Below, in pieces: positions 44,239 to 53,172 of a DNA stretch of 64,000 bases; the stretch's first letter is position 1; every line of letters begins with the position of its first letter. Where the stretch lies: assembly GCF_900128475.1 (NCBI RefSeq), contig NZ_LT635836.1, forward strand, positions 386,526 to 450,525, read 5' to 3'. The stretch is from Mediterranea massiliensis (GTDB taxonomy: Bacteria > Bacteroidota > Bacteroidia > Bacteroidales > Bacteroidaceae). Under the pieces are notes generated by a model that was given only the letters and a program-made list of their open reading frames with translations, was not told the DNA's origin and did no database searches. Made by a program: the position numbers and the translations under genes.

Positions 44239-44937
44239 ATGTCATGTATCCTGCATATTGAAACATCCACTTCCGCCTGTTCGGTAGCCGTAAGCGAAGA
44301 CGGGCAGGTAGTGTTCAAGAAAGAAGACCTGAACGGCCCTTCACACGCCGTTTCACTGGGAGTATTTGTAGACGAAGCCCTGTCTTTTGCCGACAGCCAT
44401 GCCATGCCGCTGGATGCGGTGGCCGTCAGTTGCGGTCCGGGTTCCTATACGGGCCTGCGCATCGGTGTGTCCATGGCCAAGGGCATCTGCTACGGCCGCG
44501 ACCTGAAGCTCATCGGCCTGCCAACGTTGAAGGTACAGTGCGTACCGGTGCTGCTCTACCACGACGAGCTGCCCGAAGACGCCCTGCTGTGCCCCATGAT
44601 AGACGCCCGCCGCATGGAAGTGTACGCAGCCATCTACGACCGGGCCTTGAAGACCGTGCGCGACATCAGCGCCGACATTGTGGACGAAAACTCTTACCGC
44701 GAGTTTCTCGACCAGCATCCCGTCTACTTCTTCGGTGATGGCGCCGCCAAGTGCAAGGAAAAGATTACCCACCCGAACGCTCACTTTATCGACGGCATCC
44801 GCCCCCTGGCCAGCATGATGTTCCCCCTGGCCGAAAAGGCCATAGCCGAAGGAAAGTACGAGGACGTAGCCTACTTCGAGCCCTTCTATCTGAAGGAATT
44901 TGTGGCGGGGAAGCCCAAAAATCTGCTGAAAGAATAA
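44239..44937 (+). CDS. tsaB: tRNA threonylcarbamoyladenosine biosynthesis protein TsaB
   Basis: A 232-residue ASKHA-fold protein, the non-catalytic partner of TsaD in making t6A37 on ANN-decoding tRNAs. Landmarks are ILHIETSTSACSVAVSEDG (about 4-22), AVAVSCGPGSYTGLRIGVSM (about 60-79) and PMIDARRMEVYAAIYD. The DUF4290 gene follows after 24 bp on the same strand. Confidence 0.95.
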   Translation: MSCILHIETSTSACSVAVSEDGQVVFKKEDLNGPSHAVSLGVFVDEALSFADSHAMPLDAVAVSCGPGSYTGLRIGVSMAKGICYGRDLKLIGLPTLKVQCVPVLLYHDELPEDALLCPMIDARRMEVYAAIYDRALKTVRDISADIVDENSYREFLDQHPVYFFGDGAAKCKEKITHPNAHFIDGIRPLASMMFPLAEKAIAEGKYEDVAYFEPFYLKEFVAGKPKNLLKE

Positions 44938-44961
44938 CAGACCCGATAATTTATTGAATAT

Positions 44962-45594
44962 ATGCAATATAACACCCAACAAAAGCGGATGCCCCTGCCC
45001 GAATACGGCCGCAGCATCCAGAACATGGTAGACTATGCTCTGACCATCGAAGACCGCGCCGAACGCCAGCGTTGCGCCAATACCATCATCAACATCATGG
45101 GCGGCATGTTCCCGCATCTGCGCGACTTGCCCGACTTCAAACATAAACTGTGGGACCACCTGGCCATCATGTCCGATTTCAAACTGGACATCGACTACCC
45201 GTTTGAAATCATTCCCAAGAACGACCTCGACTCCAAACCCGACCCCGTGCCCTACCCCTGCACTAAAATCCGCTACCGCCACTACGGCCGCACCTTGGAA
45301 GTGCTGATACAGAAGGCATGCGAGTTCCCCGAAGGCGACGAGAAGCAAAACTTGGTGGCCCTCATCTGTAACCACATGAAAAAGGATTACATGACGTGGA
45401 ACAAGGACACGGTGGACGACCGCAAGATAGCCGACGACCTGTACGAACTGTCGGGCGGCAAGTTGCAGATGACCGACGACATCCTGAAGCTGATGGCCGA
45501 ACGCATTGACTTGTATTACCGTCCGACCAAAGCCAACATGCCGAACAACAACAGCAATAACAACAACCGCAACAACAAGAAAAAGAAATATTGA
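44962..45594 (+). CDS. DUF4290 domain protein
   Basis: A 210-residue protein, mostly helical, with the DUF4290 start YNTQQKRMPLPEYGRSIQNM and MGGMFPHLRDLPDFKHKLWD. The C-terminus is a low-complexity tail (NMPNNNSNNNNRNNKKKKY) that is probably disordered. The family is confined to Bacteroidetes and has no known function. Conserved placement directly upstream of murA suggests a link to cell-wall synthesis or cell-cycle control, which is inference only. Confidence 0.88.
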   Translation: MQYNTQQKRMPLPEYGRSIQNMVDYALTIEDRAERQRCANTIINIMGGMFPHLRDLPDFKHKLWDHLAIMSDFKLDIDYPFEIIPKNDLDSKPDPVPYPCTKIRYRHYGRTLEVLIQKACEFPEGDEKQNLVALICNHMKKDYMTWNKDTVDDRKIADDLYELSGGKLQMTDDILKLMAERIDLYYRPTKANMPNNNSNNNNRNNKKKKY

Positions 45595-45642
45595 CCCTAC
45601 ACGCAGGGCCCACCCTATTCTTTTTCCATAAACCGAACCAAC

Positions 45643-46947
45643 ATGGCATCATTCATCATCGAAGGAGGACACAGGCTGGCGGGTGAGATCCATCCGCAGG
45701 GAGCCAAGAACGAGGCGCTGCAGATTATCTGCGCCACACTGCTCACCGCGGACAAAGTGACCGTACACAACGTGCCCAACATTCTGGACGTGAACAACCT
45801 GATACAGCTGATGCGCGACATGGGGGTAGAAGTCACCAAAAACGGCATTGACAGCTATACTTTCCAGGCAGCCCGCATTGACACCGCCTATCTGGAAAGC
45901 GAGGAGTTCCTGAAGAAATGCTCCAGCCTGCGTGGTTCGGTCATGCTGGTAGGGCCTATGGTCGCCCGCTTCGGACGGGCCGTCATTTCCAAACCCGGCG
46001 GCGACAAGATAGGACGCCGGCGACTGGATACCCACTTCATCGGCATACAGAACCTGGGCGCCCGCTTCCACCACAACGAAGCGGCGGGCACTTTCGACAT
46101 AACGGCCGACCGCCTGAAAGGCACCTACATGCTGCTGGACGAAGCCTCCGTAACGGGTACGGCCAACATCATTATGGCCGCCGTGCTGGCCGAAGGTACG
46201 ACCACCATCTACAATGCGGCCTGCGAGCCCTATGTACAGCAGCTTTGCCGCATGCTGAACCGCATGGGAGCCAAGATAACGGGCATCGCCTCGAACCTGC
46301 TCACCATCGAAGGAGTGAAGGAACTGCACGGCACGGAGCACACCATCCTGCCCGACATGATTGAAGTGGGCAGCTTCATCGGGATGGCCGCCATGACGGC
46401 CAGCGAACTGACCATCAAGGATGTCTCTTATGAGAACCTGGGGATTATTCCCCAATGTTTCCGACGTCTGGGCATCCGACTGGAACAACGGGGCGACGAC
46501 ATATACATACCGGCACAGGAAAGCTACGAGATAGAGTCGTTCATGGACGGATCCATCATGACCATTGCCGACGCACCCTGGCCGGGACTGACGCCCGACC
46601 TGCTGAGTGTGATGCTCGTCGTGGCCACCCAGGCCAAGGGCAGCGTACTCATCCACCAGAAGATGTTTGAAAGCCGCCTGTTCTTTGTCGACAAGCTGAT
46701 TGACATGGGAGCGCAGATCATTCTCTGCGATCCTCACCGTGCCGTCGTCATCGGCCACAACCGTACCTTCCGCCTGCACGGCGGCAACATGACTTCGCCC
46801 GACATCCGTGCCGGTATTGCCCTGCTCATCGCAGCCATGAGTGCCGACGGCATCAGCCGCATCCACAACATCGAGCAGATAGACCGCGGCTATCAGGACA
46901 TCGAAGGACGACTGAACGCCATCGGAGCGAGAATAACGAGAATTTGA
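45643..46947 (+). CDS. murA: UDP-N-acetylglucosamine 1-carboxyvinyltransferase
   Basis: A 434-residue enzyme that transfers enolpyruvate from PEP to UDP-GlcNAc, the first committed step of peptidoglycan synthesis. [15 protein letters not shown] (about 20-34) has the conserved Lys-Asn pair, and [20 protein letters not shown] (about 94-113) is typical. In the active-site loop the sequence is [15 protein letters not shown]: Asp121 occupies the position of the fosfomycin-target cysteine (Cys115 in E. coli). This predicts a working but fosfomycin-insensitive enzyme. The rimM gene begins just after or overlapping the stop. Confidence 0.95.
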   Translation: MASFIIEGGHRLAGEIHPQGAKNEALQIICATLLTADKVTVHNVPNILDVNNLIQLMRDMGVEVTKNGIDSYTFQAARIDTAYLESEEFLKKCSSLRGSVMLVGPMVARFGRAVISKPGGDKIGRRRLDTHFIGIQNLGARFHHNEAAGTFDITADRLKGTYMLLDEASVTGTANIIMAAVLAEGTTTIYNAACEPYVQQLCRMLNRMGAKITGIASNLLTIEGVKELHGTEHTILPDMIEVGSFIGMAAMTASELTIKDVSYENLGIIPQCFRRLGIRLEQRGDDIYIPAQESYEIESFMDGSIMTIADAPWPGLTPDLLSVMLVVATQAKGSVLIHQKMFESRLFFVDKLIDMGAQIILCDPHRAVVIGHNRTFRLHGGNMTSPDIRAGIALLIAAMSADGISRIHNIEQIDRGYQDIEGRLNAIGARITRI

Positions 46948-46952
46948 CCATT

Positions 46953-47489
46953 ATGATTAAACGAGAAGAAGTATATAAGATAGGAATATTCAACAAGCCG
47001 CACGGCATTCATGGCGAACTGCTGTTCACCTTCACCGACGACATCTTCGACCGTGTGGAGGCCGAATACATTGTCTGCCTGCTCGACGGCATCTTCGTTC
47101 CCTTCTTCATCGAGGAATACCGTTTCCGCTCGGACACCACCGCCCTGATGAAGCTCGAAGGGGTCGATACCGCCGAACGGGCCCGCATGTTTACCAATGT
47201 GGAAGTGTGGTTCCCCGTGAAGCATGCCGATGAGGCCGAACCCGAAGAACTGACCTGGAACTACTTCGTAGGTTTCCGCATGGAGGAAATCCATCACGGC
47301 TATCTGGGCGACGTGACAGAAGTGGACACTTCGACCCTCAACACGCTGTTTGTCGTAGATCACAACGGTGAAGAGCTGCTGATACCCGCCCAGGAAGAGT
47401 TCATCACCGATATTGACCAGAAGCATAAGGTCATCACCGTCAGCCTGCCTGCCGGCCTGGTAAACCTTGACGAAGCGGAAGACGAATAA
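46953..47489 (+). CDS. rimM: 16S rRNA processing protein RimM
   Basis: A 178-residue ribosome maturation factor for the 30S head. The ATG at 46953 ([20 protein letters not shown]) is used in place of a TTG nine bases upstream that overlaps murA. The N-terminal domain has [20 protein letters not shown], and the PRC-barrel part has [10 protein letters not shown] and [14 protein letters not shown]. The murA-rimM-M23 peptidase-dxr-rseP order is typical for Bacteroidales. Confidence 0.93.
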   Translation: MIKREEVYKIGIFNKPHGIHGELLFTFTDDIFDRVEAEYIVCLLDGIFVPFFIEEYRFRSDTTALMKLEGVDTAERARMFTNVEVWFPVKHADEAEPEELTWNYFVGFRMEEIHHGYLGDVTEVDTSTLNTLFVVDHNGEELLIPAQEEFITDIDQKHKVITVSLPAGLVNLDEAEDE

Positions 47490-47514
47490 TCCATTCTTAA
47501 CCCCACCAAGATTC

Positions 47515-48378
47515 ATGCAGACGAAAAAGAGGAAAAAAAGCAAAGCGTTCTGGAACAACATCAAGTTCAAGTACAAGCTGACCATCGTCAACGAGAATAC
47601 GCTGGAAGAGGTGGTAGGCCTGCACGTGTCCAAGCTGAACGGCATCTCCGTACTTCTGTCCGTACTGACCGTTCTGTTTGTGATAGCCTCGCTCATCGTG
47701 GCCTTCACCCCGCTGCGCAACTATCTGCCGGGCTACATGAACAGCGAAATACGTGCCCAGGTGGTAGACAATGCCCTGCGCGTGGACTCTCTCCAGCGAC
47801 TGGTAGAGAGGCAGAACCTGTACATCATGAACATCCAAGACATCTTCCGCGGCGAGGTCAAGGCCGACACCATCCAGTCCATCGACTCGCTGACCACCCT
47901 GCGCCAGGATTCTCTGATGGAACGCACCCAACGCGAAGAAGAATTCCGCAAGCAATACGAGGAAAAGGAAAAATACAACCTGACCAACGTTGCCACCGGA
48001 CCAACCGAAGGGCTGAACTTCTACTGCCCCACACGCGGCATCGTATCGTCTTCCTTCAACCCCGAACAGCGGCATTACGGAACGGATATTGCCGCCACTC
48101 CCGGCGAAAGCATACTGGCCACTCTGGACGGTACCGTCATCCTGAGCGCCTACACTGCCGAGACAGGCTACATCATTCAGGTGCAGCACAGTCAGGACCT
48201 CGTGTCCATCTACAAGCACTGCGGTTCCCTGCTCAAGAAAGAAGGCGACACGGTGAAGGCCGGAGAAGCCATCGCCCTGGTGGGCAACACGGGACAGCTG
48301 ACTACCGGCCCACACCTGCACTTTGAGCTGTGGTACCGCGGAAGAGCCATCAACCCCGAAATTCATATAGTATTCTAA
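47515..48378 (+). CDS. M23 family peptidase (LytM-type) with membrane anchor
   Basis: A 287-residue protein. The ATG at 47515 (MQTKKRKKSKAFWNNIKFKY) is preferred to a TTG at 47467 inside rimM. A basic N-terminus is followed by one transmembrane helix (about 47-70, VLLSVLTVLFVIASLIVAF), a coiled coil (about 85-155, RVDSLQRLVERQNLY, EEEFRKQYEEKEKY) and the LytM domain (about 170-285). The zinc site is HYGTDIAA plus the HxH in HLHFELWYRG. It either cuts peptidoglycan cross-links or activates an amidase at the inner membrane. Confidence 0.92.
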   Translation: MQTKKRKKSKAFWNNIKFKYKLTIVNENTLEEVVGLHVSKLNGISVLLSVLTVLFVIASLIVAFTPLRNYLPGYMNSEIRAQVVDNALRVDSLQRLVERQNLYIMNIQDIFRGEVKADTIQSIDSLTTLRQDSLMERTQREEEFRKQYEEKEKYNLTNVATGPTEGLNFYCPTRGIVSSSFNPEQRHYGTDIAATPGESILATLDGTVILSAYTAETGYIIQVQHSQDLVSIYKHCGSLLKKEGDTVKAGEAIALVGNTGQLTTGPHLHFELWYRGRAINPEIHIVF

Positions 48379-48393
48379 ATAAAACGATATATC

Positions 48394-49548
48394 ATGAAGA
48401 AACAGATAGCCATACTCGGTTCTACCGGTTCCATCGGAACACAGGCCCTGCAAGTCATTGAGGAGCATCCCGACAAGTACGAAGCCTATGTGCTGACAGC
48501 CAACAACCGTGTGGATGAACTCATCGCCCAAGCACGTCGGTTCATGCCTGAGGCTGTGGTCATCGCCAACGAAGAAAAATACCCCAAACTGAAAGAGGCT
48601 CTGGCCGACCTGCCCATCAAAGTCTATGCCGGCGAAGAAGCCATCTGCCAGATTGTACAGGAGAAACCGGTCGACATCGTGCTGACGGCCATGGTAGGTT
48701 ACGCCGGCCTCCGCCCCACCATCCATGCCATCCGTGCCCGGAAGACCATCGCCCTGGCCAACAAGGAAACGCTGGTTGTAGCTGGTGACCTCATCAACGA
48801 CCTAGCCCGTGTCAACGGTACTCCCATCCTGCCCGTCGACTCCGAACACTCGGCCGTGTTCCAGTGCCTGGCCGGCGAAGCAGGCAATCCCATTGAGAAA
48901 GTCATCCTCACTGCTTCGGGAGGTCCCTTCCGCACCTTCAGCCACGAACAACTGAAGACGGTGACCAAGGAACAGGCCCTGCGCCATCCCAACTGGGACA
49001 TGGGAGCCAAAATTACCATCGACTCCGCCTCGATGATGAACAAAGGCTTCGAGGTAATAGAGGCCAAATGGCTCTTCGGTGTACGGCCCGACCAGATAGA
49101 AGTGGTGGTACATCCGCAATCGGTCATCCACAGCATGGTACAGTTCGAAGACGGTGCCGTAAAGGCTCAGCTCGGTATGCCCGACATGCGTCTGCCCATC
49201 CAGTACGCGTTCTCTTATCCCGACCGCCTGCATGCCTCGTTCCCGCGGCTGGACTTCAGCAAGTGCACGCAGCTCACCTTCGAGCAACCCGACACCGAAC
49301 GCTTCCGAAACCTGGCGCTGGCTTACGAAGCCCTTCACCGCGGTGGAAACATGCCTTGCATCGTCAATGCCGCCAACGAAGTCTGTGTGGCCGCCTTCCT
49401 GCACGACCGCATCTCCTTCCTCGGCATGAGCGACGTCATCGAAAAAACGATGGGACGTGTATCCTTCATCCAGAAACCCACCTACGAAGACTATGTGGCA
49501 ACGGATGCCGAAGCGCGCCGTATAGCAGAAAGTCTGATAAATAAATAA
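48394..49548 (+). CDS. dxr: 1-deoxy-D-xylulose-5-phosphate reductoisomerase
   Basis: A 384-residue NADPH- and metal-dependent enzyme, the first committed step of the MEP isoprenoid pathway. The cofactor loop is AILGSTGSIGTQAL (about 6-19). Substrate and metal sites are in ANKETLVVAG (about 121-130), LPVDSEHSAVFQCL (about 147-160), LTASGGPFR and IDSASMMNKGFEVIEA (about 208-223). The length matches the family. It is followed by a heptad-type spacer and rseP. Confidence 0.96.
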   Translation: MKKQIAILGSTGSIGTQALQVIEEHPDKYEAYVLTANNRVDELIAQARRFMPEAVVIANEEKYPKLKEALADLPIKVYAGEEAICQIVQEKPVDIVLTAMVGYAGLRPTIHAIRARKTIALANKETLVVAGDLINDLARVNGTPILPVDSEHSAVFQCLAGEAGNPIEKVILTASGGPFRTFSHEQLKTVTKEQALRHPNWDMGAKITIDSASMMNKGFEVIEAKWLFGVRPDQIEVVVHPQSVIHSMVQFEDGAVKAQLGMPDMRLPIQYAFSYPDRLHASFPRLDFSKCTQLTFEQPDTERFRNLALAYEALHRGGNMPCIVNAANEVCVAAFLHDRISFLGMSDVIEKTMGRVSFIQKPTYEDYVATDAEARRIAESLINK

Positions 49549-49580
49549 TTGGAAAGTAAAAATTGATAATTTATAGTTGA
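49547..49580. repeat. short AT-rich heptad spacer between dxr and rseP
   Basis: AATTG-like words start at 49547, 49561, 49568 and 49575, all on a 7-base grid. The units overlap the end of dxr and fill the gap to rseP. Confidence 0.45.
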
Positions 49581-49587
49581 ATAAATA

Positions 49588-50922
49588 ATGGAAACATTCT
49601 TGATTCGTGCCCTGCAACTCATCATGAGCCTCTCGCTGCTCGTCGTCATACACGAAATGGGGCACTTCCTCTTCGCCCGTCTCTTCAAGACCCGGGTTGA
49701 AAAGTTCTGTCTATTCTTTGACCCTTGGTTCACGCTGTTCAAGTTCAAGCCCAAGAACAGCGAAACGGAATATGGCATCGGCTGGCTGCCCCTGGGTGGC
49801 TATGTCAAGATTGCCGGCATGATAGACGAGTCGATGGACACCGAACAGATGAAACAACCTGTACAGCCGTGGGAATTCCGGGCCAAACCGGCCTGGCAGC
49901 GTCTGCTCATCATGGTGGGCGGCGTACTGTTCAACTTCCTGCTGGCTCTGTTCATCTACTCCATGATTCTCTTTGCCTGGGGCGACTCCTACATTCCCGT
50001 GCAGAAGGCACCGCTCGGCATGGACTTCAACGAAAGCATGCACCAGGCCGGCTTCCGCGACGGCGACGTACTGCTCTCGGCCGACGGCGTACCCTTCGAA
50101 CGCATGGGCGGTGACCTGCTGACATCCATTGTCGATGCCCGTCAGGTCAGTGTCCTGCGCGACGGCAAACCGGCCTCGGTCTACATTCCCGAAGGGCTGA
50201 TGGACCGTCTGCTGGCCGACAGTGCCCGCTTTGCCGACTTCCGTTACCCGTTCGTCATCGACAGCATCGTAGCCGGACGCCCTGCCGCACTGGCCGGTCT
50301 CCAGTCGGGCGACAGCATCACGCAGCTGGACGGGCGCAACATCGCCTACTTTGACTTCAAGGAAGAAATGCTGAAACGCCAGAAAGACGGTCAGGCTTCA
50401 CACGATATCCGCCTGACTTACGTCCGCAACGGCGTCACCGATACCCTCAGCATAGCCACCGACTCGCTCTACGAAATCGGTGTCACTGCCGATATGCGCA
50501 CCGCCCGCCTGCTCCCCATCGTGAAGAAGGAATACAGCTTCTTTTCTTCGTTCCCTGCCGGCGTCACACTGGGCGTGAACACACTCAAGGGCTACGTCAA
50601 CCAAATGAAATACCTCTTCTCCAAGGAGGGCGCCAAGCAGCTGGGCGGCTTCGGCACCATCGGCAGCATCTTCCCCGCCACGTGGGACTGGCACCAGTTC
50701 TGGTACATGACGGCCTTCCTCTCCATCATCCTGGCCTTCATGAACATCCTGCCCATCCCCGCCCTGGACGGCGGCCATGTACTGTTCCTCATCTACGAGA
50801 TTGTGGCACGCCGCAAGCCCAGCGACAAGTTCATGGAGCGTGCGCAGATGGTGGGCATGTTCCTGCTCTTCGCCCTGCTCATCTGGGCCAACCTGAACGA
50901 TGTGCTGAGGTTCATCTTCTAA
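49588..50922 (+). CDS. rseP: RIP metalloprotease RseP (site-2 protease)
   Basis: A 444-residue intramembrane zinc protease. The zinc motif HExxH is His22-Glu23-His26 in the first helix (VVIHEMGHFLFARLFK). The third ligand lies in ILPIPALDGGHVLF (about 386-399). Two PDZ-like regions sit between the helices (about 140-200 and 215-285, GMDFNESMHQAGFRDGDVLL and IVAGRPAALAGLQSGDSITQ). It completes release of membrane-bound anti-sigma factors and clears signal peptides. FecR-type regulators elsewhere in this genome are possible substrates. Confidence 0.95.
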   Translation: METFLIRALQLIMSLSLLVVIHEMGHFLFARLFKTRVEKFCLFFDPWFTLFKFKPKNSETEYGIGWLPLGGYVKIAGMIDESMDTEQMKQPVQPWEFRAKPAWQRLLIMVGGVLFNFLLALFIYSMILFAWGDSYIPVQKAPLGMDFNESMHQAGFRDGDVLLSADGVPFERMGGDLLTSIVDARQVSVLRDGKPASVYIPEGLMDRLLADSARFADFRYPFVIDSIVAGRPAALAGLQSGDSITQLDGRNIAYFDFKEEMLKRQKDGQASHDIRLTYVRNGVTDTLSIATDSLYEIGVTADMRTARLLPIVKKEYSFFSSFPAGVTLGVNTLKGYVNQMKYLFSKEGAKQLGGFGTIGSIFPATWDWHQFWYMTAFLSIILAFMNILPIPALDGGHVLFLIYEIVARRKPSDKFMERAQMVGMFLLFALLIWANLNDVLRFIF

Positions 50923-51006
50923 GAAAATCATAACACAAACCGTTTATCCTATATCTACATATCCAGTAGCTCCCTGAATGGATACACGGAGAATTTTCTA
51001 TGAAAC

Positions 51007-51079
51007 TACAAGCGACACGGGCTTGTACGGACTGATTGAGTCAGTGAACGTACTCGTCTATGTCGCTTGTACTTTTTTT
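51007..51079 (+). terminator. multi-stem structured terminator or small RNA end after rseP
   Basis: The outer stem TACAAGCGACA (51007-51017) pairs with TGTCGCTTGTA (51061-51071) and is followed by a seven-T run. The enclosed loop holds a second hairpin: GTAC (51025-51028) with GTAC (51050-51053), and ACTGA (51031-51035) with TCAGT (51041-51045). It is longer and more folded than the other terminators in the window. Confidence 0.75.
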
Positions 51080-51108
51080 GCATATTCCATATAAAAATTA
51101 TACTTTAG
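51077..51108 (+). promoter_or_regulatory. promoter of the DUF3857 pair
   Basis: TTTG (51077-51080), a 20-bp spacer, and TACTTTAG (51101-51108, one mismatch to TAnnTTTG). The -33 element overlaps the T run of the preceding terminator. Confidence 0.5.
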
Positions 51109-51165
51109 CACGCTGATAAGGCAACAGAGAAAATGCAAAAAATTGTCCTACCAAAAACAAACGAT

Positions 51166-53133
51166 ATGAAAAAGACAACTGCTACACTGGCCGCCGCCCT
51201 GCTGTGCGGAATGACGGCCCTGCAGGCCCAGTCGTGGAAGGCCTATGAACGGACGGCCTTGCAGGACGAGGCTTACGCCCGACACGATTGTGTCAACCTG
51301 CTGGACAGCACCAGCGTCACGGTACAACCCAGCGGACAAGGTTCGTTCGCCGTGTGCCGCGCCGTCAAGGTGCAGACACCTGCCGGCGCCCTGCGCCAGC
51401 GTGTGCTGAAGTACGACTACGACCCGCTGACGGCTGCCGCCCGCTTCCGTCGGGTGACCGTCCACCATGCCGACGGCACGAAGACCGAGGTGGACGTATC
51501 GAAAACCCTGGACTATGCCGCACCCGCCCGTGCCATCTACTGGGGCGCCCGTCAGATTATGATTGAGTTGGGACAGCTGAAGCCCGGCGACGTCATCGAC
51601 TACGAGATAGACAAGAAGGGATTCACCTACGCCCTGCTGGCCGACATGCCGCAGGAGGATGACGATTCACGCTTCATCCCGCCCATGCGCGGCCAGTTCT
51701 ACGACATCGTGCCTTTCTGGAGCGGCGACCCGACGGTGCGCAAGGTCTATCGCGTCAGCCTGCCCGGCGACAAGGACATGCAGTTCCAGTTCTATCAGGG
51801 CAGCTGCACGTCGTCCCTGCGCTACGAGGACGGACGAAAGGTCTATACCTTCGCCTCGGACGGCCTGATGCCTTTCCGGCGCGAACCGAACATGGTGGAC
51901 TTCTACGACGCCGCTCCCAAGCTGATGATGTCCACCACTGCCGACTGGCGTGACAAGTCGCGCTGGTTCTACGGCGTCAACGAAGACTATGGCAGCTTCA
52001 CCGCTATCCCCGAAGCCCAGCGCAAGGTGGACGAACTGATACGCGGCAAGAAGACTGATATGGAAAAGATAGCCGTGCTGACCCACTGGGTGGCCGACAA
52101 CATCCGCTATGCCGGCATCACCATGGGCAAGGGCGAAGGCTTCACCCTGCACAACCTGAAGATGAACTATACCGACCGCTGCGGCGTGTGCAAGGACATT
52201 GCCGGCACACTCATCGCCTTCCTGCGCATGGCAGGCTTCGAAGCCTATCCGGCCATGACGATGGCAGGCAGCCGCGTAGAAACCATCCCCGCCGACCACT
52301 TCAACCACTGCGTGGCCGTGGTACGCCTGCAGGACGGCACGCTGATGCCCCTCGACCCCACGTGGGTGCCCTTCTGCCGCGAGCTGTGGAGCAGCGCCGA
52401 ACAGCAGCAGAACTACCTGCCCGGCACGCCCGAAGGCACCGACCTCTGCCTGACACCCGTTTCCGCTCCCGAGAACCACTACGTCCGCATCCACGCCGAC
52501 AACCGACTTGCCGACAACGGCACTCTGCGAGGCAGCTTCACCATCGAAGCCGAAGGACAGAGCGACAGCAACATCCGCCGCATCTTCACCACCGGCTTCC
52601 AGACCGAATGGCAGAACACCATGGAACGACAACTGCTGAACGTTTCGCCCAAGGCTCGCCTCCTCAGCGTGGACTACGGCCGTAACCCGAAAGACTATCA
52701 GAAGGCACCCATCCGCATCACCTTCCGCTACGAGATACCCGGCTATGCCCTGGCAGGCGACGGAGGCGAGATGGTCTTCAAGCCCTTCGTGCTGAACAAC
52801 CTCTATACGCAAGTGATGTCCTACCTGCGCATCGACACCAGCCTGGAGACTCGACAGTATGGCTTCAAGGACGGCTGTTCGCGCCTGGTGGAACTGGACG
52901 AAACGCTTCGTCTGCCCTCGGGCTACCAGCTGGCAGGCCAGCCCCGCCATGACAATCTCAGCGGACAGGCAGCCGACTTCGACGGTTCCATCGCCCAGGA
53001 AGGCAACCGGCTGACAGTAAAGACCCGCCTCGCCCTGAAGAAGCGCGTCTATGAGGCTGAAGACTGGGACAGCTTCCGCCAGGCTGTGAATACCGCCAAG
53101 AGCTACGGCCAGTACCTCGTCGTAAAGAAATAA
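51166..53133 (+). CDS. DUF3857/transglutaminase-like secreted protein
   Basis: A 655-residue periplasmic protein. The start at 51166 gives a signal peptide (MKKTTATLAAALLCGMTALQAQ); the ATG at 51133 adds a stretch without a signal. The DUF3857 domain spans about 30-240 (LDSTSVTVQPSGQGSFAVCR; YDYDPLTAAARFRRV). The transglutaminase core has Cys342 in RCGVCKDIAGTL, a His in DHFNHCVAVV and an Asp in LDPTWVPF, a complete triad. The C-terminal DUF3858-like domain spans about 440-650. Family members act on proteins or peptides in the envelope; the substrate is unknown. A related gene without a working triad follows after 39 bp. Confidence 0.9.
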   Translation: MKKTTATLAAALLCGMTALQAQSWKAYERTALQDEAYARHDCVNLLDSTSVTVQPSGQGSFAVCRAVKVQTPAGALRQRVLKYDYDPLTAAARFRRVTVHHADGTKTEVDVSKTLDYAAPARAIYWGARQIMIELGQLKPGDVIDYEIDKKGFTYALLADMPQEDDDSRFIPPMRGQFYDIVPFWSGDPTVRKVYRVSLPGDKDMQFQFYQGSCTSSLRYEDGRKVYTFASDGLMPFRREPNMVDFYDAAPKLMMSTTADWRDKSRWFYGVNEDYGSFTAIPEAQRKVDELIRGKKTDMEKIAVLTHWVADNIRYAGITMGKGEGFTLHNLKMNYTDRCGVCKDIAGTLIAFLRMAGFEAYPAMTMAGSRVETIPADHFNHCVAVVRLQDGTLMPLDPTWVPFCRELWSSAEQQQNYLPGTPEGTDLCLTPVSAPENHYVRIHADNRLADNGTLRGSFTIEAEGQSDSNIRRIFTTGFQTEWQNTMERQLLNVSPKARLLSVDYGRNPKDYQKAPIRITFRYEIPGYALAGDGGEMVFKPFVLNNLYTQVMSYLRIDTSLETRQYGFKDGCSRLVELDETLRLPSGYQLAGQPRHDNLSGQAADFDGSIAQEGNRLTVKTRLALKKRVYEAEDWDSFRQAVNTAKSYGQYLVVKK

Positions 53134-53172
53134 AACCGATTCGTCGAACACTCAAAACAGAACTGAAGAAGA

